Origin: Rhodococcus_F sp040656415 | GTDB lineage: Bacteria > Actinomycetota > Actinomycetes > Mycobacteriales > Mycobacteriaceae | DNA length: 64,000 bases | Reading direction: 5' to 3' | NCBI RefSeq assembly: GCF_040656415.1 | Contig: NZ_JBFAMC010000001.1 | Coordinates: 992,001-1,056,000 of the forward strand | Shown here: positions 53,125 through 61,642 of the stretch, piece by piece | Layout: each line of letters opens with the position of its first letter | How positions within the stretch are numbered: position 1 is the stretch's first letter | Program-made: the position numbers and the translations under genes | Notes under the pieces: model-generated | Seen by the model: only the letters and a program-made list of their open reading frames with translations | What the model was told of the DNA's origin: nothing | Databases searched by the model: none

Positions 53125-54321
53125 ATGAAGGCACTGGTCTGCGGAGCCGGCCTCGCGGGACTGACCCTGGCGCACCGGCTTTCGGTGCTGGGCGTCGAGG
53201 TGGTGCTGCTGGAGCGCTCGCCAAAGCCGCGGAAACAGGGTTACATGATCGATTTCTTGGGGCCTGGCTACGACACTGCCGAGGCGATGGGCCTACTACC
53301 GGCCGTTCGGGAAGTGGCGTACTACCTCGAAGAAGCCACCATGGTTGATGAATGTGGGCGTCGCCGGGCGAGCCTGCCAATGGTTCTGCTGGCTCCGGAC
53401 CCGAGGCTTGACGTGATGCGGCCCGACCTCGAGCATGTGCTGCGCGAATCGTTGCCGCCCTCGGTGGAACTGCGATTTGGCGCCGGCCCGATCGCGGTCG
53501 ACGACCGGGGTGGTTCGGTTCGGGTCAACCTGGACGACAGCTCGGAGTTCGATGTCGACCTTCTCGTCGGTGCCGACGGCCTGCACTCGACTGTGCGGCG
53601 GCTGATCTTCGGTGATGAGCCTGACTTCCTGCGCTACTTGGGTTTTCACACAGCGGCGTACACATTTCATGATGACGAGCTCAATGAGGCCCTCGCCGGC
53701 CGCTTCTGGATGACCGACACCGCGGACCGGCTGCTGGGTCTGTACGCATTGCGCGACAATCGTGTTGCCGTCTTCGCCATTCATCGCGGCCCGGATCCCA
53801 CCGTGCCCGCCGATCCCCGTGCGGCGCTACACGAAACTTACAGCGGAATGGGCTGGCTGGTGCCCAAGATACTGAGCAAGCTTCCACCTCCGTCGGAGAT
53901 CTACTACGACCAGGTTGCCCAAGTCCTGATGCCGAACTGGCGCAAAGGTCGGGTCGTGCTCGTGGGCGACGCCTGCTTTGCGGTGTCGGTGCTCGCCGGC
54001 CAGGGCGCGTCGATGGCAATGGGCGGCGCCTACGTGCTGGCCGATCAATTGACTCGAACGCCATCCATCGACCAGGCACTGTCCGGCTACGAGAAGCTGT
54101 GGCGGCCAGTGGTCGAACGAACTCAGCGGGAGGGCCGCTGGTCGGGTGGCTTCTTCGTGCCCGGATCACGGCGAGTGCTGCTGGCGCGGCGTGCGATGCT
54201 GCGGGCGGTGCAGCTACCCGTCATCGACCGAGTGGCAAGCGCCGCAGCAGCTCTGGCCGGAAAACCCAGTGACCTGATCCAGACGCTGCACCGGAGTCAG
54301 TCGACCGCGGCGGGACCCTGA
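53125..54321 (+). CDS. FAD-dependent monooxygenase (PHBH/UbiH type)
   Basis: A 398-residue flavoprotein with the N-terminal dinucleotide motif GAGLAGLTLA, the NAD(P)H/FAD motif DLLVGADGLHSTVR (about residues 147-160) and the second FAD motif GDACFAVSVLAGQGASMAM (about 283-301). These are class A aromatic-hydroxylase features; the substrate is unknown. ATG 53125 follows GGAGGAGGCGAAG. It is monocistronic by position, divergent from trmL. Confidence 0.88.
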   Translation: MKALVCGAGLAGLTLAHRLSVLGVEVVLLERSPKPRKQGYMIDFLGPGYDTAEAMGLLPAVREVAYYLEEATMVDECGRRRASLPMVLLAPDPRLDVMRPDLEHVLRESLPPSVELRFGAGPIAVDDRGGSVRVNLDDSSEFDVDLLVGADGLHSTVRRLIFGDEPDFLRYLGFHTAAYTFHDDELNEALAGRFWMTDTADRLLGLYALRDNRVAVFAIHRGPDPTVPADPRAALHETYSGMGWLVPKILSKLPPPSEIYYDQVAQVLMPNWRKGRVVLVGDACFAVSVLAGQGASMAMGGAYVLADQLTRTPSIDQALSGYEKLWRPVVERTQREGRWSGGFFVPGSRRVLLARRAMLRAVQLPVIDRVASAAAALAGKPSDLIQTLHRSQSTAAGP

Positions 54322-54434
54322 TGTCCAAAGGATTTCGAGACGTGCAGCGGCCAGGAGGGCCGGCATCATCCATTTGGCCTTCGCGTCTTGTCTGACGCTG
54401 GTGTGTGCTGTCCAACGCGGCGGGCCTGTCTCGA

Positions 54435-54650
54435 TCAGGGACTCTTGAGTGTCATCAAGATCGAGGCGTATAGCTTTCCATCAATGGATACGATCGAGTG
54501 AGAGATCGAGACAACAGTCTGACCGTCCGTCTGGTTCGCCAGAGTCACTGCGGTCTCAGCATGGTTGGTCAGATCCCGGTGGAGATCAGCCAGACGATCG
54601 TAGGGGCCGAGTTCGATGGTCGAGAGTTCGTAGTTTCGATTGTGCTCCAC
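54435..54650 (-). CDS. Small hypothetical protein, possibly DUF4177-like
   Basis: A 71-residue open frame starting GTG 54650. The predicted pattern is strand, helix, two strands (YELSTIELG, YDRLADLHRDLTNHA, TVVSISHSIVS, KLYASILMTL), like DUF4177-type small proteins, but similarity is faint. There is no good ribosome site. It lies alone between a monooxygenase gene and a terminator hairpin. It may not be a real gene. Confidence 0.45.
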   Translation of the reverse strand: MEHNRNYELSTIELGPYDRLADLHRDLTNHAETAVTLANQTDGQTVVSISHSIVSIDGKLYASILMTLKSP

Positions 54651-54730
54651 AGTTCGACGCTATCGGGGTGACATCGAGGCCACTGGACGAGGCTGCACCC
54701 CGCAGTGAGTGTGGTCTTTCTACCGAACGA

Positions 54731-54760
54731 TGAAGGCCCCGCCGATCGGCGGGGCCTTCA
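54731..54760. terminator. Perfect palindromic terminator after the acidic repeat protein gene
   Basis: A 30-base perfect palindrome built on GAAGGCCCCGCC and its complement, 26 bases beyond the end of the minus-strand gene 54786-55205. It is symmetric and could act in both directions. Confidence 0.85.
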
Positions 54761-54785
54761 TCGCAACTGGTTGAGATACTCAGCT

Positions 54786-55205
54786 CTACTCGTCTGAGTC
54801 GTCCGCCTCCGCGTCGTCCGCGTCCGCGTCGTCCGCCTCTGCGTCGTCCGCCTCTGCGTCGTCCGCGTCCGCGTCAGCCGTCTCCGCGTCTTCCGCCTCT
54901 GCGTTGCCCGAGGCCGATTCAACTGAGGCCAATTCAGCCGAGGCCGTGTCGTCCGAGTCCGTGCCGTCCGAGTCCGAACCATCCGAGGCCGACTCCAGGT
55001 CGTCGGAGCCGGTGCCCAGGCTGCCGAAGTCTATGCCGGTCTCGACGACCTCACCTAGCAGATCGCCGAACTCCAGGCTGCCATCAACCACCTCTTCGAT
55101 AGGGACCGCTTTCGTCTCTGCTGCGCCGGCCGGAGCCGCGAACGCGACAGTGAGGAGCGGAGCCGCGAACATGGTCATTGCGGCAATGCGAACGGGCTTC
55201 TTCAT
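54786..55205 (-). CDS. Secreted acidic repeat protein of unknown function
   Basis: A 139-residue protein with a clear Sec signal peptide (KKPVRIAAMTMF..., cleavage after GAA near residue 29). A short ordered part follows (EEVVDGSLEFGDLLGEVVETGIDFGSLG), then a tail made almost only of Asp, Glu, Ala and Ser. The last 35 residues are seven pentapeptides of the A-D-D-A-E/D type encoded by a 15-base tandem repeat. It would be extremely acidic and could bind calcium or cationic envelope components. It has no recognised family. Confidence 0.8.
   Translation of the reverse strand: MKKPVRIAAMTMFAAPLLTVAFAAPAGAAETKAVPIEEVVDGSLEFGDLLGEVVETGIDFGSLGTGSDDLESASDGSDSDGTDSDDTASAELASVESASGNAEAEDAETADADADDAEADDAEADDADADDAEADDSDE
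54796..54900. repeat. Seven tandem 15-base repeats encoding an acidic tail
   Basis: Seven consecutive 15-base units (consensus GCGTCGTCCGCSTCY on the plus strand) with no gaps, the first and last two slightly diverged. Read on the minus strand each gives five residues of the ADDAE/ADDAD type. The period is a multiple of three, so unit gain or loss keeps the frame. Confidence 0.9.
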
Positions 55206-55622
55206 GGGCCTACTTTCGTCTCAGTTGATCGCACGTACCGACGTGCGGGCGGTGCCTAGCCGGAGAGTGCGGCTAGCGGGGGACTATAACATAACGGCAA
55301 GTCATTACCATTTGATCACCAAAACGACCAAAATCGGTGTTACGGTCATGTTTTCCCATTGTTAAAGTAAGGCTCTCGGGAAGCATGGACATCGCTTGCG
55401 CTGATCGGCGCGCTCGAGATCCGACCAGCTCATGGCCGAGCCCAGCCGCCGCGCAATCGTCGCACTGCCCGTCTTTGCATCCGTTGAGAGGTGTGGGCGC
55501 TCGCGTCTCCCATATAGGGGCCGGCCAGGGAATGTTCGGACCGGTCGGTCACGGGATTCGTCGAGCATCACTCGGTCAACTTGCCTAGCTCAGGCGCACC
55601 TTTCGTGGGGCATGATTGATGT
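55206..55622. other. Intergenic region between the acidic protein and pentapeptide-repeat genes
   Basis: About 417 bases without a convincing gene. The stretch 55285-55375 is AT-rich for this window and probably contains the promoter of the acidic protein gene. I saw no other structure I could name. Confidence 0.5.
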
Positions 55623-56228
55623 ATGGACCCGATGGAAAGGGTGGTCGGTGAGGACTACGGTGACGCGCGCCTGCCCTCGCAGACCTGGCAGCGGCGGCAC
55701 TACGCGAAATGCGACTTCCGCGACGCCGACCTCAGTGAGCTCCGTACCGAGTCGGTAGTTTTTGCCGAGTGTGATTTCACGGGCGCTGACCTCGGCGGGT
55801 CGCGTCACGCGGGTACTGCGTTCCGATCGTGCAACTTCACCCGGACATCGCTGTGGCACAGCATGTTCCGCCACTGCAGCTTCCTCGGTTCAGAGTTCGA
55901 CAACTGTCGGCTGCGCCCGGCGACTTTCGACGAGTGCGATTTCACCCTCGCTTCGCTGGGAGGTGCGGACCTGCGCGGACTCGACTTCACCGACTGTAGG
56001 TTTCGCGAGGTCAATCTCGTCCGCACCGACCTGAGCGGGGCGGTGCTGCGCTCTGTTGATCTGTTCGGTGCCCGCACGGGCGGCGCCAAGTTCGACGGTG
56101 CGGATCTGCGCGGAGCTCACGTCGACGCGGACCTCTGGACTGCTACATCGCTGGACAAGACTCGGATCGAATTGGCCCAGGCCATCGCGTATGCGGCGGC
56201 CCACGGACTCGTCGTGGAACCAACCTGA
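55623..56228 (+). CDS. Pentapeptide-repeat protein, MfpA/Qnr-like
   Basis: A 201-residue protein with about 25 consecutive A(D/N)LxX-type pentapeptides from about residue 30 to 170 (for example CDFRDADLSEL, CDFTGADLGG, CDFTLASLGGADLRGLDF), predicted to fold as a right-handed beta helix. MfpA (Rv3361c) and Qnr proteins of this type mimic DNA and bind gyrase, lowering fluoroquinolone sensitivity. Position just upstream of folD resembles mycobacterial mfpA, but the GTPase-conservon genes that precede mfpA there are absent. ATG 55632 is an alternative start. Confidence 0.88.
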   Translation: MDPMERVVGEDYGDARLPSQTWQRRHYAKCDFRDADLSELRTESVVFAECDFTGADLGGSRHAGTAFRSCNFTRTSLWHSMFRHCSFLGSEFDNCRLRPATFDECDFTLASLGGADLRGLDFTDCRFREVNLVRTDLSGAVLRSVDLFGARTGGAKFDGADLRGAHVDADLWTATSLDKTRIELAQAIAYAAAHGLVVEPT

Positions 56229-56261
56229 CGCATGCACGGCGAACCTGAGAGAATGGGGCAC

Positions 56262-57122
56262 GTGACTGCAACGATCCTGGATGGCAAGACGACCCGCGAC
56301 GAGATTTTCGAAGACCTGAAGGTGCGGGTGAGCGCGCTGAGGGCCAAGGGAATCACTCCGGGGCTCGGTACCGTGCTGGTGGGAGATGACCCGGGGTCGG
56401 CCGCCTACGTGCGCGGCAAGCACAATGACTGCGCCAAGGTCGGGATCACTTCACTCCGCCGCGACCTGCCTGGCGACATCACGCAGGAGAAGCTCGACGC
56501 CACCATAGACGAGCTCAACGCCAACCCCGAGTGCACCGGCTACATCGTGCAGTTGCCCCTCCCGAAGCAACTCGACGAGAACGCCGCCCTCGAGCGGATC
56601 GATCCCGACAAGGACGCGGACGGTCTGCATCCGGTCAACCTCGGCAGGTTGGTACTCGGTAAGAAGGCTCCGCTGCCGTGTACGCCCCGCGGAATCCTGC
56701 ATTTGCTCCGCCGCTACGAGGTGCCGATCGCCGGTGCGCACGTGGTAGTCATCGGCCGCGGTGTCACAGTGGGTCGGCCGATCGGCCTGCTGTTCACCAG
56801 ACGCAGTGAAAATGCCACAGTTACGCTCTGTCACACCGGAACTCGGGATCTCGCCGCAGAGGTTCGACGAGCGGACATCGTGATCGCGGCCGCCGGAGTG
56901 CCCGGATTGGTTACAGCCGAGATGGTCAAGCCAGGATCGGCGGTACTCGATGTCGGTGTCAGTCGCACCGAGGACGGACTGCGCGGCGACATCGCGCCGG
57001 ACGTCGCCGAGGTGGCGGGTTTCCTGTCACCGAACCCGGGCGGTGTCGGGCCTCTCACCCGCGCCTTCCTGCTGACCAATGTCGTGGAACGGGCCGAGCG
57101 TGTCGCAGCGTCTCTCGGCTGA
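56262..57122 (+). CDS. folD: Bifunctional methylene-THF dehydrogenase/methenyl-THF cyclohydrolase
   Basis: A 286-residue FolD, interconverting one-carbon forms of tetrahydrofolate with NADP+. The catalytic segment is SAAYVRGKHNDC with the Tyr-x3-Lys pair, then GYIVQLPLPKQL and the dinucleotide part VIGRGVTVGRPI, ending PGGVGPLTRAFLLTN. The GTG start at 56262 is chosen from the family N-terminus. DUF3017 follows immediately downstream, as in other actinobacteria. Confidence 0.96.
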   Translation: MTATILDGKTTRDEIFEDLKVRVSALRAKGITPGLGTVLVGDDPGSAAYVRGKHNDCAKVGITSLRRDLPGDITQEKLDATIDELNANPECTGYIVQLPLPKQLDENAALERIDPDKDADGLHPVNLGRLVLGKKAPLPCTPRGILHLLRRYEVPIAGAHVVVIGRGVTVGRPIGLLFTRRSENATVTLCHTGTRDLAAEVRRADIVIAAAGVPGLVTAEMVKPGSAVLDVGVSRTEDGLRGDIAPDVAEVAGFLSPNPGGVGPLTRAFLLTNVVERAERVAASLG

Positions 57123-57123
57123 G

Positions 57124-57408
57124 ATGGCCGCATGGCGGAGGTTCGCCAAGAGAAACCTCCCGATGATCGCCGTGATCGTCGTGATCGCGGTGGCGGTGGC
57201 GTTCGTGCTGGCCGATCGGTGGCGAAGAGGAGCGTTCGTGTTCGGCGCTGCGACACTGCTGGCGGCGGCCATTCGTCTCGTGATGCCATCCGATCGCGTA
57301 GGACTGCTAGAGGTGCGCAGCAAGGCCTTCGACGTGGGTGCGCTCCTGGCGGTCGGTGGCGCAATTGTCTGGCTGGCGGTGTCGATCGACCCACTCGGAA
57401 CCGGCTAG
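57124..57408 (+). CDS. DUF3017 membrane protein (Rv3355c-like)
   Basis: A 94-residue protein with three hydrophobic helices (about residues 13-31, 37-54 and 68-88). This is the DUF3017 family, nearly always encoded right after folD in actinobacteria. The function is unknown. ATG 57124 is one base after the folD stop; GTG 57079 inside folD is an alternative start that would give translational overlap. Confidence 0.85.
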   Translation: MAAWRRFAKRNLPMIAVIVVIAVAVAFVLADRWRRGAFVFGAATLLAAAIRLVMPSDRVGLLEVRSKAFDVGALLAVGGAIVWLAVSIDPLGTG

Positions 57409-57440
57409 CGATCCGAGCGGGCCTCGCGACTTCTCGGGTG

Positions 57441-58565
57441 TCAGCGTCCGGTGCGAGCGAGATCCATCGTTTCGCTGAGCAGTTTCGCCACCGCCTCGGC
57501 CTCGGTCAGGAATCCGTCGTGACCGTCCTTGGATTCGAGCACCCGGAGCCCGTCACAGGTTGGAAGGTAGTTGGCCAGAGTCTCCATCAAGCGGATCGGG
57601 TAGAGCCGGTCGGAGTCGATGCCTCCCACGACGACCGGTGCGGTCACCGTGGCGAGAGCCGCCTTTATCCCGCCGCGTCCACGGCCCACATCGTGCCGGT
57701 TCATTGCCTCGGTGAGAAGCACATACGTGCCCGGGTCGAATCTACCGACCAGCTTGGCAGCCTGGTGCTGGAGGTAGCTCTCGACCGAATACCGCCCGCC
57801 GAGGCGTGGATCCTCGCCCTCCTGAGGCGAATTCCCGAATCGGGAATCGAGTTCGCCTTCGGTGCGGTACGTGAGGTGCGCGATGCGGCGGGCTATCCCG
57901 AGCCCGGTCTGGGGGATCCGGCCCGTGCCGTAGTAGTCGCCGCCCTGCCAGTCGGGGTCACTGATGATGGCCTCGATTTGTGTGCTCTGCGTCCCGATCT
58001 GATCAGCGGTCGAGAGTGCGCCCACGGCAAGGACGAGAGCTGAGGCGATCTGGTCGGGGTAGCTGACTGCCCACTCGAGGGCGCGCATTCCGCCCATCGA
58101 GCCGCCCATGACCGACGCCAACTTCTCGATGCCGAGAAGGTCGATGAGCTTCTTCTCCGCTGCGATCTGGTCGCGGATGGAGATCTCGGGGAACCTGCTG
58201 CCCCACGGCCGACCGTCTTCGGCGAGGGTTCCCGGTCCGGTCGTGCCGCGGCAGCCACCGAGAACATTGGTGGCGACGACACACCATTCGTTCGTGTCGA
58301 TCGGCGCTCCCGGCCCCACCATCCCGTCCCACCAGCCGGGGGACGGGTGCTCGTCCGAGGCTGGACCGGTCACGTGAGAATCGCCGGTGAGGGCGTGTTC
58401 GACCAGAACTACGTTGTCTCGGGTCGGCGACAGCTCGCCCCACCGCTGCACGGCCAGGGTGACGGACGGGATGACTGCGCCGCTTTCGAGCTCGAGGGAG
58501 CCGATGTCGACGTAGCCGAGACGGCCTTCGACGGCGGGCAGGTTCTGCAGTTCACTGACGGTCAA
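57441..58565 (-). CDS. metX: Homoserine O-acetyltransferase
   Basis: A 374-residue alpha/beta-hydrolase-fold transferase that makes O-acetylhomoserine from homoserine and acetyl-CoA for methionine synthesis. The nucleophile Ser156 lies in GGSMGGMRALEW, the acid is in GIDSDRLYP (D317/D319) and the His in ESKDGHDGF (H349). It starts with TTG 58565, overlapping the metY stop by four bases (TTGA), so its translation depends on metY. The pair is under the SAM riboswitch upstream of metY. Confidence 0.95.
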   Translation of the reverse strand: MTVSELQNLPAVEGRLGYVDIGSLELESGAVIPSVTLAVQRWGELSPTRDNVVLVEHALTGDSHVTGPASDEHPSPGWWDGMVGPGAPIDTNEWCVVATNVLGGCRGTTGPGTLAEDGRPWGSRFPEISIRDQIAAEKKLIDLLGIEKLASVMGGSMGGMRALEWAVSYPDQIASALVLAVGALSTADQIGTQSTQIEAIISDPDWQGGDYYGTGRIPQTGLGIARRIAHLTYRTEGELDSRFGNSPQEGEDPRLGGRYSVESYLQHQAAKLVGRFDPGTYVLLTEAMNRHDVGRGRGGIKAALATVTAPVVVGGIDSDRLYPIRLMETLANYLPTCDGLRVLESKDGHDGFLTEAEAVAKLLSETMDLARTGR

Positions 58566-59854
58566 GATGTCACCGCCGTCAGTCCGTTTTCGAGGTCGGC
58601 GATGATGTCGTCGATCCCTTCGATGCCGACCGCCAGGCGGACCATGCCGGGAGTGACGCCGCTGGCGATCTGCTCTTGCGGGGTCAATTGGGCATGTGTG
58701 GTGGACGCCGGGTGGATCACCAGCGAGCGTACGTCGCCGATGTTCGCGACATGACTGTGCAGGGTGAGGGCGTCGACGAACTTCTTGCCTGCGTCGATGC
58801 CGCCGGCGAGTTCGAAGGTGACGATGGCGCCTGCACCTCGTGGTGCGAGTTTCCGGGCCCGCTCGTACCAGGGGGAGGAAGCGAGTCCGGCGTACCCGAC
58901 GGACTCGACCGCCGGCTGCGCCTCGAGGTACTTGGCGACGGCGGTTGCATTCGTAACGTGACGTTCCATGCGCAGGCTCAGCGTCTCGAGGCCCTGCGAG
59001 ATGAGAAACGCGTTGAACGGGGAGATTGCCGAGCCGAGGTCGCGCAGCAACTGCACCCGCGCCTTGAGCGCGTAGGCCGGTGCACCGAGTTCGGCGAAGA
59101 CGACGCCGTGATAGCTCGGGTCCGGGGTGGTGAAGCCGGGGTGACGGCCCTGGGTCCAGTCGAAGGTGCCGCCGTCGACGATGACGCCGGCGATGGCCGT
59201 GCCGTGCCCACCGAGGTACTTGGTGGCCGAGTGAACCACGATGTCCGCGCCGTGTTCGAGGGGACGGATCAGGTAGGGGGTGGCCACGGTGTTGTCGACG
59301 ATCAGCGGCAGTCCGTGCTGGTGTGCGACCTGCGATATGGCAGCGATGTCGAGGACGTCGTTGCGGGGGTTGGAGATGGTCTCACCGTAGAGGGCTTTGG
59401 TGTTCGGGCGGATGGCCTCGGCCCACTGTTCGGGATCGTCGGGGTCTTCGACGAAAGAGACCTCGATGCCGAGTTTGGGCAGTGTGTAGTGGAAGAGGTT
59501 GTATGTGCCGCCGTAGAGGTAGTGGCTGGAGACGATGTGGTCGCCGGCCTCCGCGAGGTTGAGGATCGCGAGGGTTTCCGCGGCCTGCCCCGAGGACAGC
59601 ATCAGGGCGGCGACCCCGCCTTCGAGGGCGGCGATGCGCTGCTCGACGGCGTCCTGGGTGGGGTTCATGATGCGGGTGTAGATGTTGCCTGGTTCGGCCA
59701 GGCCGAACAGCGCGGCGGCGTGGTCGGTGCTGTCGAAGGTGTACGAGGTGGTCTGGTAAATCGGGAGCGCTCGAGCCTTGGTGGTGGCGTCGGAGGTTTG
59801 TCCGGCGTGGATCTGTTTGGTCTCGAACGACCAGTTCGACCAGTTCTCGGTCAT
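58562..59854 (-). CDS. metY: O-acetylhomoserine sulfhydrylase (PLP-dependent)
   Basis: A 430-residue Cys/Met-metabolism PLP enzyme that makes homocysteine from O-acetylhomoserine and sulfide. The PLP lysine is K212 in VVHSATKYLGGHG, and the active-site motifs NPTQ and SSGQAAETLAI are intact. ATG 59854 has GGAG about ten bases upstream. It is the first gene of a metY-metX operon whose 5' leader contains a SAM-IV riboswitch, so methionine synthesis should fall when SAM is high. Confidence 0.95.
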   Translation of the reverse strand: MTENWSNWSFETKQIHAGQTSDATTKARALPIYQTTSYTFDSTDHAAALFGLAEPGNIYTRIMNPTQDAVEQRIAALEGGVAALMLSSGQAAETLAILNLAEAGDHIVSSHYLYGGTYNLFHYTLPKLGIEVSFVEDPDDPEQWAEAIRPNTKALYGETISNPRNDVLDIAAISQVAHQHGLPLIVDNTVATPYLIRPLEHGADIVVHSATKYLGGHGTAIAGVIVDGGTFDWTQGRHPGFTTPDPSYHGVVFAELGAPAYALKARVQLLRDLGSAISPFNAFLISQGLETLSLRMERHVTNATAVAKYLEAQPAVESVGYAGLASSPWYERARKLAPRGAGAIVTFELAGGIDAGKKFVDALTLHSHVANIGDVRSLVIHPASTTHAQLTPQEQIASGVTPGMVRLAVGIEGIDDIIADLENGLTAVTS

Positions 59855-59962
59855 GTGATGTTCACTCCAGTGTCTTGGCGGCGCGATGAAGGTTTGGTTC
59901 GTTGCGCACAGGGCATGGTCGATTCATCTACGACAACAACACATCTTGAACCCCCGATGTCG

Positions 59963-60084
59963 GACCTGCGCTTGTCACCCGAATATCTATATGAATCAGG
60001 AAACCCGGTCATCACCCGGGGCACCCCACCGCGGTGGAGGGTTGCCGGCCAGCTAGCCGGGGCTTGTCGCTGGCGCTCATGACC
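59963..60084 (-). ncRNA. SAM-IV riboswitch controlling metY-metX
   Basis: The minus-strand leader of metY reads GGTCATGAGCGCCAGCGACA at the 5' end, then the GCCCCGGC, CCGGCAACCCTCC and GGGGTGCCCCGGGTGATGACC blocks, and ends GACAAGCGCAGGTC. The order and the first/last pairing (GGTCAT with GATGACC) match the actinobacterial SAM-IV aptamer known in front of the M. tuberculosis metY homologue. It lies about 110 bases before the metY start, leaving room for an expression platform that could hide the ribosome site. Confidence 0.93.
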
Positions 60085-60113
60085 TTGCGGCCAGTTTAGC
60101 GTGTCGAGGCGCG

Positions 60114-60119
60114 ATTATA
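60114..60119 (-). promoter_or_regulatory. Probable -10 element of the metY-metX transcript
   Basis: TATAAT on the minus strand, about 30 bases before the first base of the SAM-IV aptamer, the expected distance for a leader promoter. No good -35 hexamer is visible at 17 bases. Confidence 0.55.
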
Positions 60120-60284
60120 GGAAGCGGCATTGGTCACACGGTTGAAAACGGCACATCAAGCAGGGTCTTTGCTCGAGAAAGTGTGTTACGCGGCAGTAGA
60201 GCGTGGCCCTAGGGTCGCTCGTCGTGGCCCTCGCACACAGCAGTACGCTCGTCTTGTTTGGGTGCGATCTCCCCGTGATCGCTC

Positions 60285-60300
60285 CAAACGTCTACGTTTG
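60285..60300. promoter_or_regulatory. Inverted repeat upstream of icd
   Basis: CAAACG-TCTA-CGTTTG, a perfect six-base inverted repeat about 87 bases before the icd start, followed by GATAAG. It could be an operator or a short leader hairpin. No factor can be named. Confidence 0.35.
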
Positions 60301-60386
60301 ATAAGCGAACCGTTCGCGGACCCACTCACGAAGTGCGCCCGCAACCGTGTGACCAGGAAAACTTCCTAGGAGGACGCGAAGCACCC

Positions 60387-61610
60387 ATGTCCAAAATCAA
60401 GGTTGAGGGTACCGTCGTCGAACTCGACGGCGACGAGATGACGCGCATCATCTGGCAGTTCATCAAGGACAAGTTGATTCACCCGTACCTGGACGTGAAT
60501 CTCGAGTACTACGATCTCGGTGTCGAACACCGCGATCAGACCGACGACCAAGTGACCGTCGACGCTGCCAACGCCATCAAGAAACATGGCGTCGGTGTCA
60601 AGTGCGCGACCATCACTCCAGACGAGGCTCGCGTCGAGGAATTCGGCCTGAAGAAGATGTGGCGGTCTCCCAACGGCACCATCCGCAACATCCTCGGCGG
60701 CACGATCTTCCGCGCCCCGATCATCATCTCCAATGTTCCGCGACTGGTTCCAGGGTGGACCAAGCCGATCATCATCGGCCGTCACGCCTTCGGCGACCAG
60801 TACCGCGCCACCGATTTCAAGGTTCCCGGCCCCGGCAAGGTGATGATCACCTATACGCCCGAGGACGGCAGTGAGCCGATCGAGCACGAACTGGTGAACT
60901 TCCCCGAGAAGGGCGGCATCGTTCAGGGTATGTACAACTTCACGAAGTCCATCGAGGACTTCGCGCGTGCGTCCCTCAACTACGGCCTTCAGCAGAACTA
61001 CCCCGTGTACCTGTCGACGAAGAACACCATCCTCAAGGCGTACGACGGTGCCTTCAAGGACATTTTCCAGCGCATCTACGAGACGGAGTTCAAGCCGGAG
61101 TTCGATGCGGCGGGCCTCACCTACGAGCACCGCCTCATCGATGACATGGTCGCAGCGGCGCTCAAGTGGGAGGGCGGCTACGTCTGGGCCTGCAAGAACT
61201 ATGACGGCGACGTACAGTCCGACACCGTGGCGCAGGGATTCGGCTCGCTGGGCTTGATGACCTCCGTGCTGCTGACGCCGGACGGAAAGACCTGTGAAGC
61301 AGAGGCCGCGCACGGAACGGTGACCCGCCACTTCCGTCAGCATCAGCAGGGCAAGCCGACGTCCACGAACCCGATCGCCTCGATCTTCGCGTGGACCCGT
61401 GGGCTCGAGCACCGCGGCAAGCTGGACAACACGCCTGAGGTCATCGGCTTCGCTCAGGAACTCGAAGATGTGGTCATCAAGACCGTCGAGGGTGGTCAGA
61501 TGACCAAGGACCTCGCGATGCTCGTCGGGGGAGATCAGGGCTACCTGACCACCGAGGAGTTCCTCGGCGCGCTGGACGTCAACCTGCAGAAGGCCATCGC
61601 CGAGCGGTAG
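60387..61610 (+). CDS. icd: NADP-dependent isocitrate dehydrogenase
   Basis: A 407-residue eukaryote-like homodimeric IDH. The substrate loop is WRSPNGTIRNILGGTIFR, the metal and active-site segment is HRLIDDMVA, the nucleotide part is AAHGTVTRHFRQHQQGK. It produces 2-oxoglutarate and NADPH in the TCA cycle. ATG 60387 is preceded by AGGAGG at about 13 bases. A strong terminator follows. It corresponds to icd1 (Rv3339c), which also lies beside the methionine genes. Confidence 0.96.
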   Translation: MSKIKVEGTVVELDGDEMTRIIWQFIKDKLIHPYLDVNLEYYDLGVEHRDQTDDQVTVDAANAIKKHGVGVKCATITPDEARVEEFGLKKMWRSPNGTIRNILGGTIFRAPIIISNVPRLVPGWTKPIIIGRHAFGDQYRATDFKVPGPGKVMITYTPEDGSEPIEHELVNFPEKGGIVQGMYNFTKSIEDFARASLNYGLQQNYPVYLSTKNTILKAYDGAFKDIFQRIYETEFKPEFDAAGLTYEHRLIDDMVAAALKWEGGYVWACKNYDGDVQSDTVAQGFGSLGLMTSVLLTPDGKTCEAEAAHGTVTRHFRQHQQGKPTSTNPIASIFAWTRGLEHRGKLDNTPEVIGFAQELEDVVIKTVEGGQMTKDLAMLVGGDQGYLTTEEFLGALDVNLQKAIAER

Positions 61611-61642
61611 GCGATATCGCGCCGACGCCGCAACAGTGAACA

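Noticed and set aside
58676..60082. 468-codon plus-strand open frame opposite metY
   Set aside because: It is the reverse reading of metY and runs through the SAM-IV aptamer; the Gly/Val/Asp-rich product has no motif.
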